Source of the DNA: Lytechinus pictus
Taxonomy: Eukaryota; Echinodermata; Echinoidea; Temnopleuroida; Toxopneustidae
Direction of reading: 5' to 3'
Assembly (NCBI RefSeq): GCF_037042905.1
Contig: NC_087246.1
Span: 32,044,001 to 32,108,000, forward strand
Length of the DNA: 64,000 nt
The notes under the pieces were generated by a model, which did no database searches, was not told the origin of the DNA, and saw only the letters and a program-made list of their open reading frames with translations. The stretch's first letter is position 1. The number at the start of each line of letters is the position of its first letter. Both the position numbers and the translations under genes were made by a program. Below are positions 1 through 12,627 of the stretch, piece after piece.

Positions 1-90
1 TCGGTCACCGTACTTGATCAAATCTTATCTGCGATATAAAGCAGTTAATCATCTCACTCTACAAAGAGAAAACAGTCACATGATTTGATG
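1..90 (-). promoter_or_regulatory. Promoter of a U1 copy lying just left of the window
   Basis: The window opens 13 bp upstream of the transcription start of another minus-strand U1 gene. The proximal element motif CTTTATATC (minus strand) is at 33-41 and the E-box-like TCACATGA at 76-83, the same spacing as in every complete unit. This shows the array continues to the left. Confidence 0.8.
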
Positions 91-1206
91 GGTCTGTAGA
101 ATTTTTGTCAAATTTTGAGAATTAGAAACCTCAAATCTCTGTGTTACTCTCTGGAGCGAAATTAATGACGTATTCATGTAATTTAATGATTTAAGTTTAA
201 TAACCAGTACAAAATTGCAGGCAAAATCTGAAAAAGTAAGGATATGAATATTTATGAACTTGACAATAACTCTACTGACGTCGTAGATTATAATGACAAA
301 AGCGTTACAACGATGAAAGCTTACTCGCATCCTGTTATAGGGTCAACCTTTCTTTTATTGGTCGTCATCATACTTTGGCAAAATCATACATTGATCTATT
401 AAATATTTCGTAACAAAGATCTCTAGTTTGTAGCAGACCCTGAATCTTTTGTCCCATTTTAGAATGAAATGTGTGATGCTTTAATATCTCAATAAAGTTA
501 CCATGATTATATCTTTCCATATTAGGCGAAAAAAAACACCACAAAGTTGAAACTAGCTCAGCCATTGAATCAGTCGTCAATAGCCTGAAAGTGACCCAAA
601 GGAAATGACCATGCACCGTGATTTTTACCCATTTTGTGAAAAAAAATGTGACGAAAAACATTGGTTGGTTCATGCTGACGCTTTTAACGAGTTATTTATT
701 TTTAGATAAGAAGCGTAATGCAACTTTTTACCAGTAACTAATGCTCATACCGGAAACGAAACAACGATGGACCAATAGGTTTTGAAATACGCCAAGTTGC
801 AGTATGTATTATTTGGTAGGATTACCTTAAAAGATGTTTTTACAGAGGTTGTTTCAATGAGAAAACTACTTTAGGGTGCTTTTTATCGGAAACTTGCGAC
901 CTAGTATAATGAGCGAGCCAATTAGCTGGAAAATCAATCTTTCAAATTTTAATCCAAATCTTTCAAAACTTAGCCAAGTATATTTCGACATACATTTCGC
1001 ACTAAAGGAATATACTATTATTGTTACGCTGATTAAAACCCGAGCTTTTATTAAAGGGATAGCAATCCCATTCCAAAAAGAAATGAAGAATCCAATGGTT
1101 CGAAAATTCATGCATATAGACCTAATACCTGAAATGGTTGAAATGAACAAAATTAAGAGATGAATTAATTCTTAAAACCATGGAATCATTTGTTGTCATT
1201 CTATTA

Positions 1207-1215
1207 TCTTTCTTT
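1207..1215 (-). terminator. U1 3' box (representative copy)
   Basis: On the minus strand the sequence AAAGAAAGA lies 15 nt downstream of the U1 3' end. It matches the core of the metazoan snRNA 3' box (AAARNNAGA), which directs 3'-end formation of RNA polymerase II snRNA transcripts. The same nine bases lie downstream of all 24 copies, including the diverged edge copies, and beside the U1 relic at 35.6 kb. The upstream GTTT part of the vertebrate consensus is not evident. In sea urchin U1 the box is reported as not strictly needed for 3'-end formation, so function is inferred. Confidence 0.65.
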
Positions 1216-1230
1216 GCATTGGTTGAATTG

Positions 1231-1392
1231 TAGGAGATAGCGCGAACGCAGATCTCCGCTATCATAAATTGTACGCCCGAGTTCCCCACGTTTGGGGGAA
1301 TCGCAAGGTTCAGCAAGCCGGAGTGCAATGGCAAGCCTCGCCCTGGGGGTGCATCCTTCTTGATCAATGCGACCCCTGCTCCAGGTAAGTAT
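1231..1392 (-). ncRNA. U1 snRNA, copy 1 (C13A variant)
   Basis: RNA component of the U1 snRNP, which base-pairs with 5' splice sites in pre-mRNA. The 162-nt gene starts ATACTTACCTGG, identical to the universal U1 5' end, with ACUUACCUG at nt 3-11 pairing with 5' splice sites. Stem-loop I has loop AUCAAGAA (nt 29-36), fitting the U1-70K recognition pattern AUCANGAA, closed by GCAU/AUGC. Stem-loop II shows the U1A-binding loop AUUGCACUCC (nt 64-73). Stem-loop III is C/G-rich around nt 88-112. The Sm site is AAUUUAUGA (nt 123-131). Stem-loop IV pairs GGAGAU with AUCUCC around a UUCG tetraloop (nt 147-150). Length is close to human U1 (164 nt). The 3' end is placed by homology. This copy differs from the array consensus by C13A at position 1380, in the stem just after the splice-site sequence. 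Confidence 0.96.
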
Positions 1393-1436
1393 GCTCTCCA
1401 TTCATCGGTCACCGTACTTGATCAAATCTTATCTGC

Positions 1437-1487
1437 GATATAAAGCAGTTAATCATCTCACTCTACAAAGAGAAAACAGTCACATGA
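1437..1487 (-). promoter_or_regulatory. U1 promoter: candidate PSE and E-box-like element (representative copy)
   Basis: Metazoan snRNA genes use a proximal sequence element near -50 to -60. Here the minus strand has CTTTATATC at -45 to -53 (1437-1445), inside a well-conserved block reading GATGATTAACTGC just upstream. No TATA box is evident near -25. A TCACATGA site (1480-1487, -88 to -95) resembles an E-box/M-box; sea urchin snRNA promoters are reported to use E-box factors in this region. The spacing of both elements is the same in core copies and in the last copy. Roles are inferred from position and conservation. Core variants: AAGCTTTT instead of AAGCAGTT upstream of copies 2 and 6, and GATATTAAG at copy 3. 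Confidence 0.6.
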
Positions 1488-1569
1488 TTTGATGGGTCTG
1501 TAGAATTTTTGTCAAATTTTGAGAATTAGAAACCTCAAATCTCTGTGTTACTCTCTGGAGCGAAATTAA

Positions 1570-1686
1570 TGACGTATTCATGTAATTTAATGATTTAAGT
1601 TTATTAACCAGTACAAAATTGCAGGCAAAATCTGAAAAAGTAAGGATATGAATATTCATGAACTTGACAATAACTCTACTGACGTC
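1570..1686 (-). promoter_or_regulatory. Two CRE/ATF-like TGACGT sites in the upstream spacer (representative unit)
   Basis: TGACGTAT lies at 1570-1577 (about -180 from the U1 start) and TGACGTC at 1680-1686 (about -290). Distal enhancers of snRNA genes usually lie near -200, so these are candidates for a distal element. The first site is kept in the last diverged unit (near 33685), while the second is changed there to TGATGTC. No octamer was seen. Function is an inference from position. Confidence 0.3.
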
Positions 1687-2622
1687 GTAGATTATAATGA
1701 CAAAAGCGTTACAACGATGAAAGCTTACTCGCATCCTGTTATAGGGTCAACCTTTCTTTTATTGGTCGTCATCATACTTTGGCAAAATCATACATTGATC
1801 TATTAAATATTTCGTAACAAAGATCTCTAGTTTGTAGCAGACCCTGAATCTTTTGTCCCATTTTAGAATGAAATGTGTGATGCTTTAATATCTCAATAAA
1901 GTTACCATGGTTATATCTTTCCATATTAAGCGAAAAAAAAAAACACCACAAAGTTGAAACTAGCTCAGCCATTGAATCAGTCGTGACCCAAAGGAAATGA
2001 CCATGCACCGTGATTTTTACCCATTTTTTGAAAAAAAATGTGACGAAAAACATTGGTTGGTTCATGCTGACGCTTTAAACGAGTTATTTATTTTTAAATA
2101 AGAAGCGTAATGCAACTTTTTACCAGTAACTAATGCTCATACCGGAAACGAAACAACGATGGACCAATAGGTTTTGAAATACGCCAAGTTGCAGTATGTA
2201 TTATTTGGTAGGATTACCTTAAAAGATGTTTTTACAGAGGTTGTTTCAATGAGAAAACTACTTTAGGGTGCTTTTTATCGGAAACTTGCGACCTAGTATA
2301 ATGAGCGAGCCAATTAGCTGGAAAATCAATCTTTCAAATTTTAATCCAAATCTTTCAAAACTTAGCCAAGTATATTTCGACATACATTTCGCACTAAAGG
2401 AATATACTATTATTGTTACGCTGATTAAAACCCGAGCTTTTATTAAAGGGATAGCAATCCCATTCCAAAAAGAAATCAAGAATCCAATGGTTCGAAAATT
2501 CATGCATATAGACCTAATACCTGAAATGGTTGAAGTGAACAAAATTAAGAGATGAATTAATTCTTAAAACCATGGAATCATTTGTTGTCATTCTATTATC
2601 TTTCTTTGCATTGGTTGAATTG

Positions 2623-2784
2623 TAGGAGATAGCGCGAACGCAGATCTCCGCTATCATAAATTGTACGCCCGAGTTCCCAACGTTTGGGGGAATCGCAAGG
2701 TTCAGCAAGCCGGAGTGCAATGGCAAGCCTCGCCCTGGGGGTGCATCCTTCTTGATCAATGCGACCCCTGCGCCAGGTAAGTAT
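2623..2784 (-). ncRNA. U1 snRNA, copy 2 (G106U variant)
   Basis: Full-length copy with intact 5' splice-site pairing region, U1-70K and U1A loops, Sm site and 3' stem-loop. One change from consensus: G106U (position 2679) in the 3' strand of stem-loop III, expected to weaken one G-C pair. Its promoter has AAGCTTTT next to the proximal motif, shared only with copy 6. Confidence 0.95.
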
Positions 2785-4027
2785 GCTCTCCATTCATCGG
2801 TCACCGTACTTGATCAAATCTTATCTGCGATATAAAGCTTTTAATCATCTCACTCTACAAAGAGAAAACAGTCACATGATTTGATGGGTCTGTAGAATTT
2901 TTGTCAAATTTTGAGAATTAGAAACCTCAAATCTCTGTGTTACTCTCTGGAGCGAAATTAATGACGTATTCATGTAATTTAATGATTTAAGTTTAATAAC
3001 CAGTACAAAATTGCAGGCAAAATCTGAAAAAGTAAGGATATGAATATTCATGAACTTGACAATAACTCTACTGACGTCGTAGATTATAATGACAAAAGCG
3101 TTACAACGATGAAAGCTTACTCGCATCCTGTTATAGGGTCAACCTTTCTTTTATTGGTCGTCATCATACTTTGGCAAAATCATACATTGATCTATTAAAT
3201 ATTTCGTAACAAAGATCTCTAGTTTGTAGCAGACCCTGAATCTTTTGTCCCATTTTAGAATGAAATGTGTGATGCTTTAATATCTCAATAAAGTTACCAT
3301 GATTATATCTTTCCATATTAGGCGAAAAAAAAACACCACAAAGTTGAAACTAGCTCAGCCATTGAATCAGTCGTCAATAGCCTGAAAGTGACCCAAAGGA
3401 AATGACCATGCACCGTGATTTTTACCCATTTTTCGAAAAAAAATGTGACGAAAAACATTGGTTGGTTCATGCTGACGCTTTGAACGAGTTATTTATTTTT
3501 AGATAAGAAGCGTAATGCAACTTTTTACCAGTAACTAATGCTCATACCGGAAACGAAACAACGATGGACCAATAGGTTTTGAAATACGCCAAGTTGCAGT
3601 ATGTATTATTTGGTAGGATTACCTTAAAAGATGTTTTTACAGAGGTTGTTTCAATGAGAAAACTACTTTAGGGTGCTTTTTATCGGAAACTTGCGACCTA
3701 GTATAATGAGCGAGCCAATTAGCTGGAAAATCAATCTTTCAAATTTTAATCCAAATCTTTCAAAACTTAGCCAAGTATATTTCGACATACATTTCGCACT
3801 AAAGGAATATACTATTATGGTTACGCTGATTAAAACCCGAGCTTTTATTAAAGGGATAGCAATCCCATTCCAAAAAGAAATGAAGAATCCAATGGTTCGA
3901 AAATTCATGCATATAGACCTAATACCTGAAATGGTTGAAATGAACAAAATTAAGAGATGAATTAATTCTTAAAACCATGGAATCATTTGTTGTCATTCTA
4001 TTATCTTTCTTTGCATTGGTTGAATTG

Positions 4028-4189
4028 TAGGAGATAGCGCGAACGCAGATCTCCGCTATCATAAATTGTACGCCCGAGTTCCCCACGTTTGGGGGAATCG
4101 CAAGGTTCAGCAAGCCGGAGTGCAATGGCAAGCCTCGCCCTGGGGGTGCATCCTTCTTGATCAATGCGACCCCTGCGCCAGGTAAGTAT
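4028..4189 (-). ncRNA. U1 snRNA, copy 3 (array consensus)
   Basis: Identical to the 162-nt array consensus. The promoter just upstream has GATATTAAG instead of GATATAAAG (4231-4239), a one-base change inside the candidate proximal element that is unique to this copy. Confidence 0.96.
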
Positions 4190-5436
4190 GCTCTCCATTC
4201 ATCGGTCACCGTACTTGATCAAATCTTATCTGCGATATTAAGCAGTTAATCATCTCACTCTACAAAGAGAAAACAGTCACATGATTTGATGGGTCTGTAG
4301 AATTTTTGTCAAATTTTGAGAATTAGAAACCTCAAATCTCTGTGTTACTCTCTGGAGCGAAATTAATGACGTATTCATGTAATTTAATGATTTAAGTTTA
4401 ATAACCAGTACAAAATTGCAGGCAAAATCTGAAAAAGTAAGGATATGAATATTCATGAACTTGACAATAACTCTACTGACGTCGTAGATTATAATGACAA
4501 AAGCGTTACAACGATGAAAGCTTACTCGCATCCTGTTATAGGGTCAACCTTTCTTTTATTGGTCGTCATCATACTTTGGCAAAATCATACATTGATCTAT
4601 TAAATATTTCGTAACAAAGATCTCTAGTTTGTAGCAGACCCTGAATCTTTTGTCCCATTTTAGAATGAAATGTGTGATGCTTTAATATCTCAATAAAGTT
4701 ACCATGATTATATCTTTCCATATTAAGCGAAAAAAAAAAAACACCACAAAGTTGAAACTAGCTCAGCCATTGAATCAGTCGTCAATAGCCTGAAAGTGAC
4801 CCAAAGGAAATGACCATGCACCGTGATTTTTACCCATTTTTTGAAAAAAAATGTGACGAAAAACATTGGTTGGTTCATGCTGACGCTTTAAACGAGTTAT
4901 TTATTTTTAGATAAGAAGCGTAATGCAACTTTTTTACCAGTAACTAATGCTCATACCGGAAACGAAACAACGATGGACCAATAGGTTTTGAAATACGCCA
5001 AGTTGCAGTATGTATTATTTGGTAGGATTACCTTAAAAGATGTTTTTACAGAGGTTGTTTCAATGAGAAAACTACTTTAGGGTGCTTTTTATCGGAAACT
5101 TGCGACCTAGTATAATGAGCGAGCCAATTAGCTGGAAAATCAATCTTTCAAATTTTAATCCAAATCTTTCAAAACTTAGCCAAGTATATTTCGACATACA
5201 TTTCGCACTAAAGGAATATACTATTATTGTTACGCTGATTAAAACCCGAGCTTTTATTAAAGGGATAGCAATCCCATTCCAAAAAGAAATCAAGAATCCA
5301 ATGGTTCGAAAATTCATGCATATAGACCTAATACCTGAAATGGTTGAAGTGAACAAAATTAAGAGATGAATTAATTCTTAAAACCATGGAATCATTTGTT
5401 GTCATTCTATTATCTTTCTTTGCATTGGTTGAATTG

Positions 5437-5598
5437 TAGGAGATAGCGCGAACGCAGATCTCCGCTATCATAAATTGTACGCCCGAGTTCCCCACGTTTG
5501 GGGGAATCGCAAGGTTCAGCAAGCCGGAGTGCAATGGCAAGCCTCGCCCTGGGGGTGCATCCTTCTTGATCAATGCGACCCCTGCGCCAGGTAAGTAT
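5437..5598 (-). ncRNA. U1 snRNA, copy 4 (array consensus)
   Basis: Identical to the 162-nt array consensus, with standard core promoter (GATATAAAG) and 3' box. Confidence 0.96.
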
Positions 5599-6841
5599 GC
5601 TCTCCATTCATCGGTCACCGTACTTGATCAAATCTTATCTGCGATATAAAGCAGTTAATCATCTCACTCTACAAAGAGAAAACAGTCACATGATTTGATG
5701 GGTCTGTAGAATTTTTGTCAAATTTTGAGAATTAGAAACCTCAAATCTCTGTGTTACTCTCTGGAGCGAAATTAATGACGTATTCATGTAATTTAATGAT
5801 TTAAGTTTAATAACCAGTACAAAATTGCAGGCAAAATCTGAAAAAGTAAGGATATGAATATTCATGAACTTGACAATAACTCTACTGACGTCGTAGATTA
5901 TAATGACAAAAGCGTTACAACGATGAAAGCTTACTCGCATCCTGTTATAGGGTCAACCTTTCTTTTATTGGTCGTCATCATACTTTGGCAAAATCATACA
6001 TTGATCTATTAAATATTTCGTAACAAAGATCTCTAGTTTGTAGCAGACCCTGAATCTTTTGTCCCATTTTAGAATGAAATGTGTGATGCTTTAATATCTC
6101 AATAAAGTTACCATGATTATATCTTTCCATATTAGGCGAAAAAAAAACACCACAAAGTTGAAACTAGCTCAGCCATTGAATCAGTCGTCAATAGCCTGAA
6201 AGTGACCCAAAGGAAATGACCATGCACCGTGATTTTTACCCATTTTTCGAAAAAAAATGTGACGAAAAACATTGGTTGGTTCATGCTGACGCTTTAAACG
6301 AGTTATTTATTTTTAGATAAGAAGCGTAATGCAACTTTTTACCAGTAACTAATGCTCATACCGGAAACGAAACAACGATGGACCAATAGGTTTTGAAATA
6401 CGCCAAGTTGCAGTATGTATTATTTGGTAGGATTACCTTAAAAGATGTTTTTACAGAGGTTGTTTCAATGAGAAAACTACTTTAGGGTGCTTTTTATCGG
6501 AAACTTGCGACCTAGTATAATGAGCGAGCCAATTAGCTGGAAAATCAATCTTTCAAATTTTAATCCAAATCTTTCAAAACTTAGCCAAGTATATTTCGAC
6601 ATACATTTCGCACTAAAGGAATATACTATTATTGTTACGCTGATTAAAACCCGAGCTTTTATTAAAGGGATAGCAATCCCATTCCAAAAAGAAATGAAGA
6701 ATCCAATGGTTCGAAAATTCATGCATATAGACCTAATACCTGAAATGGTTGAAATGAACAAAATTAAGAGATGAATTAATTCTTAAAACCATGGAATCAT
6801 TTGTTGTCATTCTATTATCTTTCTTTGCATTGGTTGAATTG

Positions 6842-7003
6842 TAGGAGATAGCGCGAACGCAGATCTCCGCTATCATAAATTGTACGCCCGAGTTCCCCAC
6901 GTTTGGGGGAATCGCAAGGTTCAGCAAGCCGGAGTGCAATGGCAAGCCTCGCCCTGGGGGTGCATCCTTCTTGATCAATGCGACCCCTGCGCCAGGTAAG
7001 TAT
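6842..7003 (-). ncRNA. U1 snRNA, copy 5 (array consensus)
   Basis: Identical to the array consensus. The promoter has CTTGTTCAAA instead of CTTGATCAAA near -28, a variant shared with copies 9, 12 and 13. Confidence 0.96.
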
Positions 7004-8247
7004 GCTCTCCATTCATCGGTCACCGTACTTGTTCAAATCTTATCTGCGATATAAAGCAGTTAATCATCTCACTCTACAAAGAGAAAACAGTCACATGATT
7101 TGATGGGTCTGTAGAATTTTTGTCAAATTTTGAGAATTAGAAACCTCAAATCTCTGTGTTACTCTCTGGAGCGAAATTAATGACGTATTCATGTAATTTA
7201 ATGATTTAAGTTTAATAACCAGTACAAAATTGCAGGCAAAATCTGAAAAAGTAAGGATATGAATATTCATGAACTTGACAATAACTCTACTGACGTCGTA
7301 GATTATAATGACAAAAGCGTTACAACGATGAAAGCTTACTCGCATCCTGTTATAGGGTCAACCTTTCTTTTATTGGTCGTCATCATACTTTGGCAAAATC
7401 ATACATTGATCTATTAAACATTTCGTAACAAAGATCTCTAGTTTGTAGCAGACCCTGAATCTTTTGTCCCATTTTAGAATGAAATGTGTGATGCTTTAAT
7501 ATCTCAATAAAGTTACCATGATTATATCTTTCCATATTAGGCGAAAAAAAAACACCACAAAGTTGAAACTAGCTCAGCCATTGAATCAGTCGTCAATAGC
7601 CTGAAAGTGACCCAAAGGAAATGACCATGCACCGTGATTTTTACCCATTTTTCGAAAAAAAAATGTGACGAAAAACATTGGTTGGTTCATGCTGACGCTT
7701 TAAACGAGTTATTTATTTTTAGATAAGAAGCGTAATGCAACTTTTTACCAGTAACTAATGCTCATACCGGAAACGAAACAACGATGGACCAATAGGTTTT
7801 GAAATACGCCAAGTTGTAGTATATATTATTTGGTAGGATTACCTTAAAAGATGTTTTTACAGAGGTTGTTTCAATGAGAAAACTACTTTAGGGTGCTTTT
7901 TATCGGAAACTTGCGACCTAGTATAATGAGCGAGCCAATTAGCTGGAAAATCAATCTTTCAAATTTTAATCCAAATCTTTCAAAACTTAGCCAAGTATAT
8001 TTCGACATACATTTCGCACTAAAGGAATATACTATTATTGTTACGCTGATTAAAACCCGAGCTTTTATTAAAGGGATAGCAATCCCATTCCAAAAAGAAA
8101 TGAAGAATCCAATGGTTCGAAAATTCATGCATATAGACCTAATACCTAAAATGGTTGAAATGAACAAAATTAAGAGATGAATTAATTCTTAAAACCATGG
8201 AATCATTTGTTGTCATTCTATTATCTTTCTTTGCATTGGTTGAATTG

Positions 8248-8409
8248 TAGGAGATAGCGCGAACGCAGATCTCCGCTATCATAAATTGTACGCCCGAGTT
8301 CCCCACGTTTGGGGGAATCGCAAGGTTCAGCAAGCCGGAGTGCAATGGCAAGCCTCGCCCTGGGGGTGCATCCTTCTTGATCAATGCGACCCCTGCGCCA
8401 GGTAAGTAT
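8248..8409 (-). ncRNA. U1 snRNA, copy 6 (array consensus)
   Basis: Identical to the array consensus. Promoter shares the AAGCTTTT variant with copy 2, four units away, marking the start of the second higher-order block. Confidence 0.96.
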
Positions 8410-9652
8410 GCTCTCCATTCATCGGTCACCGTACTTGATCAAATCTTATCTGCGATATAAAGCTTTTAATCATCTCACTCTACAAAGAGAAAACAGTCAC
8501 ATGATTTGATGGGTCTGTAGAATTTTTGTCAAATTTTGAGAATTAGAAACCTCAAATCTCTGTGTTACTCTCTGGAGCGAAATTAATGACGTATTCATGT
8601 AATTTAATGATTTAAGTTTAATAACCAGTACAAAATTGCAGGCAAAATCTGAAAAAGTAAGGATATGAATATTCATGAACTTGACAATAACTCTACTGAC
8701 GTCGTAGATTATAATGACAAAAGCGTTACAACGATGAAAGCTTACTCGCATCCTGTTATAGGGTCAACCTTTCTTTTATTGGTCGTCATCATACTTTGGC
8801 AAAATCATACATTGATCTATTAAATATTTCGTAACAAAGATCTGTAGTTTGTAGCAGACCCTGAATCTTTTGTCCCATTTTAGAATGAAATGTGTGATGC
8901 TTTAATATCTCAATAAAGTTACCATGATTATATCTTTCCATATTAGGCGAAAAAAAAACACCACAAAGTTGAAACTAGCTCAGCCATTGAATCAGTCGTC
9001 AATAGCCTGAAAGTGACCCAAAGGAAATGACCATGCACCGTGATTTTTACCCATTTTTCGAAAAAAAATGTGACGAAAAACATTGGTTGGTTCATGCTGA
9101 CGCTTTGAACGAGTTATTTATTTTTAGATAAGAAGCGTAATGCAACTTTTTACCAGTAACTAATGCTCATACCGGAAACGAAACAACGATGGACCAATAG
9201 GTTTTGAAATACGCCAAGTTGCAGTATGTATTATTTGGTAGGATTACCTTAAAAGATGTTTTTACAGAGGTTGTTTCAATGAGAAAACTACTTTAGGGTG
9301 CTTTTTATCGGAAACTTGCGACCAAGTATAATGAGCGAGCCAATTAGCTGGAAAATCAATCTTTCAAATTTTAATCCAAATCTTTCAAAACTTAGCCAAG
9401 TATATTTCGACATACATTTCGCACTAAAGGAATATACTATTATTGTTACGCTGATTAAAACCCGAGCTTTTATTAAAGGGATAGCAATCCCATTCCAAAA
9501 AGAAATGAAGAATCCAATGGTTCGAAAATTCATGCATATAGACCTAATACCTGAAATGGTTGAAATGAACAAAATTAAGAGATGAATTAATTCTTAAAAC
9601 CATGGAATCATTTGTTGTCATTCTATTATCTTTCTTTGCATTGGTTGAATTG

Positions 9653-9814
9653 TAGGAGATAGCGCGAACGCAGATCTCCGCTATCATAAATTGTACGCCC
9701 GAGTTCCCCACGTTTGGGGGAATCGCAAGGTTCAGCAAGCCGGAGTGCAATGGCAAGCCTCGCCCTGGGGGTGCATCCTTCTTGATCAATGCGACCCCTG
9801 CGCCAGGTAAGTAT
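9653..9814 (-). ncRNA. U1 snRNA, copy 7 (array consensus)
   Basis: Identical to the array consensus, with standard core promoter and 3' box. It corresponds to copy 3 in the four-unit duplication but lacks copy 3's promoter change. Confidence 0.96.
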
Positions 9815-11060
9815 GCTCTCCATTCATCGGTCACCGTACTTGATCAAATCTTATCTGCGATATAAAGCAGTTAATCATCTCACTCTACAAAGAGAAAACA
9901 GTCACATGATTTGATGGGTCTGTAGAATTTTTGTCAAATTTTGAGAATTAGAAACCTCAAAACTCTGTGTTACTCTCTGGAGCGAAATTAATGACGTATT
10001 CATGTAATTTAATGATTTAAGTTTAATAACCAGTACAAAATTGCAGGCAAAATCTGAAAAAGTAAGGATATGAATATTCATGAACTTGACAATAACTCTA
10101 CTGACGTCGTAGATTATAATGACAAAAGCGTTACAACGATGAAAGCTTACTCGCATCCTGTTATAGGGTCAACCTTTCTTTTATTGGTCGTCATCATACT
10201 TTGGCAAAATCATACATTGATCTATTAAATATTTCGTAACAAAGATCTCTAGTTTGTAGCAGACCCTGAATCTTTTGTCCCATTTTAGAATGAAATGTGT
10301 GATGCTTTAATATCTCAATAAAGTTACCATGATTATATCTTTCCATATTAAGCGAAAAAAAAAAACACCACAAAGTTGAAACTAGCTCAGCCATTGAATC
10401 AGTCGTCAATAGCCTGAAAGTGACCCAAAGGAAATGACCATGCACCGTGATTTTTACCCATTTTTTGAAAAAAAATGTGACGAAAAACATTGGTTGGTTC
10501 ATGCTGACGCTTTAAACGAGTTATTTATTTTTAGATAAGAAGCGTAATGCAACTTTTTTACCAGTAACTAATGCTCATACCGGAAACGAAACAACGATGG
10601 ACCAATAGGTTTTGAAATACGCCAAGTTGCAGTATGTATTATTTGGTAGGATTACCTTAAAAGATGTTTTTACAGAGGTTGTTTCAATGAGAAAACTACT
10701 TTAGGGTGCTTTTTATCGGAAACTTGCGACCTAGTATAATGAGCGAGCCAATTAGCTGGAAAATCAATCTTTCAAATTTTAATCCAAATCTTTCAAAACT
10801 TAGCCAAGTATATTTCGACATACATTTCGCACTAAAGGAATATACTATTATTGTTACGCTGATTAAAACCCGAGCTTTTATTAAAGGGATAGCAATCCCA
10901 TTCCAAAAAGAAATCAAGAATCCAATGGTTCGAAAATTCATGCATATAGACCTAATACCTGAAATGGTTGAAGTGAACAAAATTAAGAGATGAATTAATT
11001 CTTAAAACCATGGAATCATTTGTTGTCATTCTATTATCTTTCTTTGCATTGGTTGAATTG

Positions 11061-11222
11061 TAGGAGATAGCGCGAACGCAGATCTCCGCTATCATAAATT
11101 GTACGCCCGAGTTCCCCACGTTTGGGGGAATCGCAAGGTTCAGCAAGCCGGAGTGCAATGGCAAGCCTCGCCCTGGGGGTGCATTCTTCTTGATCAATGC
11201 GACCCCTGCGCCAGGTAAGTAT
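11061..11222 (-). ncRNA. U1 snRNA, copy 8 (G38A variant)
   Basis: Full length. One change from consensus, G38A (position 11185), at the closing edge of the U1-70K loop. The AUCAAGAA core of the loop is unaffected. Confidence 0.95.
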
Positions 11223-12465
11223 GCTCTCCATTCATCGGTCACCGTACTTGATCAAATCTTATCTGCGATATAAAGCAGTTAATCATCTCACTCTACAAAG
11301 AGAAAACAGTCACATGATTTGATGGGTCTGTAGAATTTTTGTCAAATTTTGAGAATTAGAAACCTCAAATCTCTGTGTTACTCTCTGGAGCGAAATTAAT
11401 GACGTATTCATGTAATTTAATGATTTAAGTTTAATAACCAGTACAAAATTGCAGGCAAAATCTGAAAAAGTAAGGATATGAATATTCATGAACTTGACAA
11501 TAACTCTACTGACGTCGTAGATTATAATGACAAAAGCGTTACAACGATGAAAGCTTACTCGCATCCTGTTATAGGGTCAACCTTTCTTTTATTGGTCGTC
11601 ATCATACTTTGGCAAAATCATACATTGATCTATTAAATATTTCGTAACAAAGATCTCTAGTTTGTAGCAGACCCTGAATCTTTTGTCCCATTTTAGAATG
11701 AAATGTGTGATGCTTTAATATCTCAATAAAGTTACCATGATTATATCTTTCCATATTAGGCGAAAAAAAAACACCACAAAGTTGAAACTAGCTCAGCCAT
11801 TGAATCAGTCGTCAATAGCCTGAAAGTGACCCAAAGGAAATGACCATGCACCGTGATTTTTACCCATTTTTCGAAAAAAAATGTGACGAAAAACATTGGT
11901 TGGTTCATGCTGACGCTTTAAACGAGTTATTTATTTTTAGATAAGAAGCGTAATGCAACTTTTTACCAGTAACTAATGCTCATACCGGAAACGAAACAAC
12001 GATGGACCAATAGGTTTTGAAATACGCCAAGTTGCAGTATGTATTATTTGGTAGGATTACCTTAAAAGATGTTTTTACAGAGGTTGTTTCAATGAGAAAA
12101 CTACTTTAGGGTGCTTTTTATCGGAAACTTGCGACCTAGTATAATGAGCGAGCCAATTAGCTGGAAAATCAATCTTTCAAATTTTAATCCAAATCTTTCA
12201 AAACTTAGCCAAGTATATTTCGACATACATTTCGCACTAAAGGAATATACTATTATTGTTACGCTGATTAAAACCCGAGCTTTTATTAAAGGGATAGCAA
12301 TCCCATTCCAAAAAGAAATCAAGAATCCAATGGTTCGAAAATTCATGCATATAGACCTAATACCTGAAATGGTTGAAATGAACAAAATTAAGAGATGAAT
12401 TAATTCTTAAAACCATGGAATCATTTGTTGTCATTCTATTATCTTTCTTTGCATTGGTTGAGTTG

Positions 12466-12627
12466 TAGGAGATAGCGCGAACGCAGATCTCCGCTATCAT
12501 AAATTGTACGCCCGAGTTCCCCACGTTTGGGGGAATCGCAAGGTTCAGCAAGCCGGAGTGCAATGGCAAGCCTCGCCCTGGGGGTGCATCCTTCTTGATC
12601 AATGCGACCCCTGCGCCAGGTAAGTAT
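12466..12627 (-). ncRNA. U1 snRNA, copy 9 (array consensus)
   Basis: Identical to the array consensus. A single substitution (GGTTGAGTTG for GGTTGAATTG on the plus strand) lies just beyond the 3' end, between gene and 3' box. Promoter has the CTTGTTCAAA variant also found at copy 5. Confidence 0.96.

Larger units (their letters stand above)
2834..7660 (-). repeat. Four-unit higher-order block, first copy
   Basis: Private variants seen here recur about 5,625 bp to the right: AAGCTTTT in the promoter (2838/8463), GCTTTGAACG (3478/9103), an extra T in a T-run (4930/10554), GTTGAAGTGAAC (5344/10968), CTTGTTCAAA (7030/12654), ATTAAACATTTCG (7414/13037) and an A-run one base longer (7652/13277). 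This indicates duplication of a segment of about four units. The two blocks are not identical (for example TTGTAGTATATA near 7815 only in the first), so the event is not brand new. Exact breakpoints are not determined. Confidence 0.7.

Noticed and set aside
76-330. 84-codon and about 100-codon minus-strand open frames repeated in each spacer
   Set aside because: Present through array homogenisation. Length polymorphisms in the A-runs shift the longer one in many units, which is not expected of a protein gene.
876-1163. 95-codon plus-strand open frame, and a 94-codon frame opposite it, repeated in nearly every array unit
   Set aside because: They recur only because the spacer is homogenised. 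In the diverged units near 26.5, 27.9, 29.1, 30.5, 31.7 and 33.1 kb the plus-strand frame is interrupted by a stop (GATTTAAAC), and no domain or coding bias is visible.
1204-1401. 65-codon and 96-codon minus-strand open frames over the U1 gene in each unit
   Set aside because: They are translations of the U1 snRNA itself and its flank; the conserved product is the RNA.
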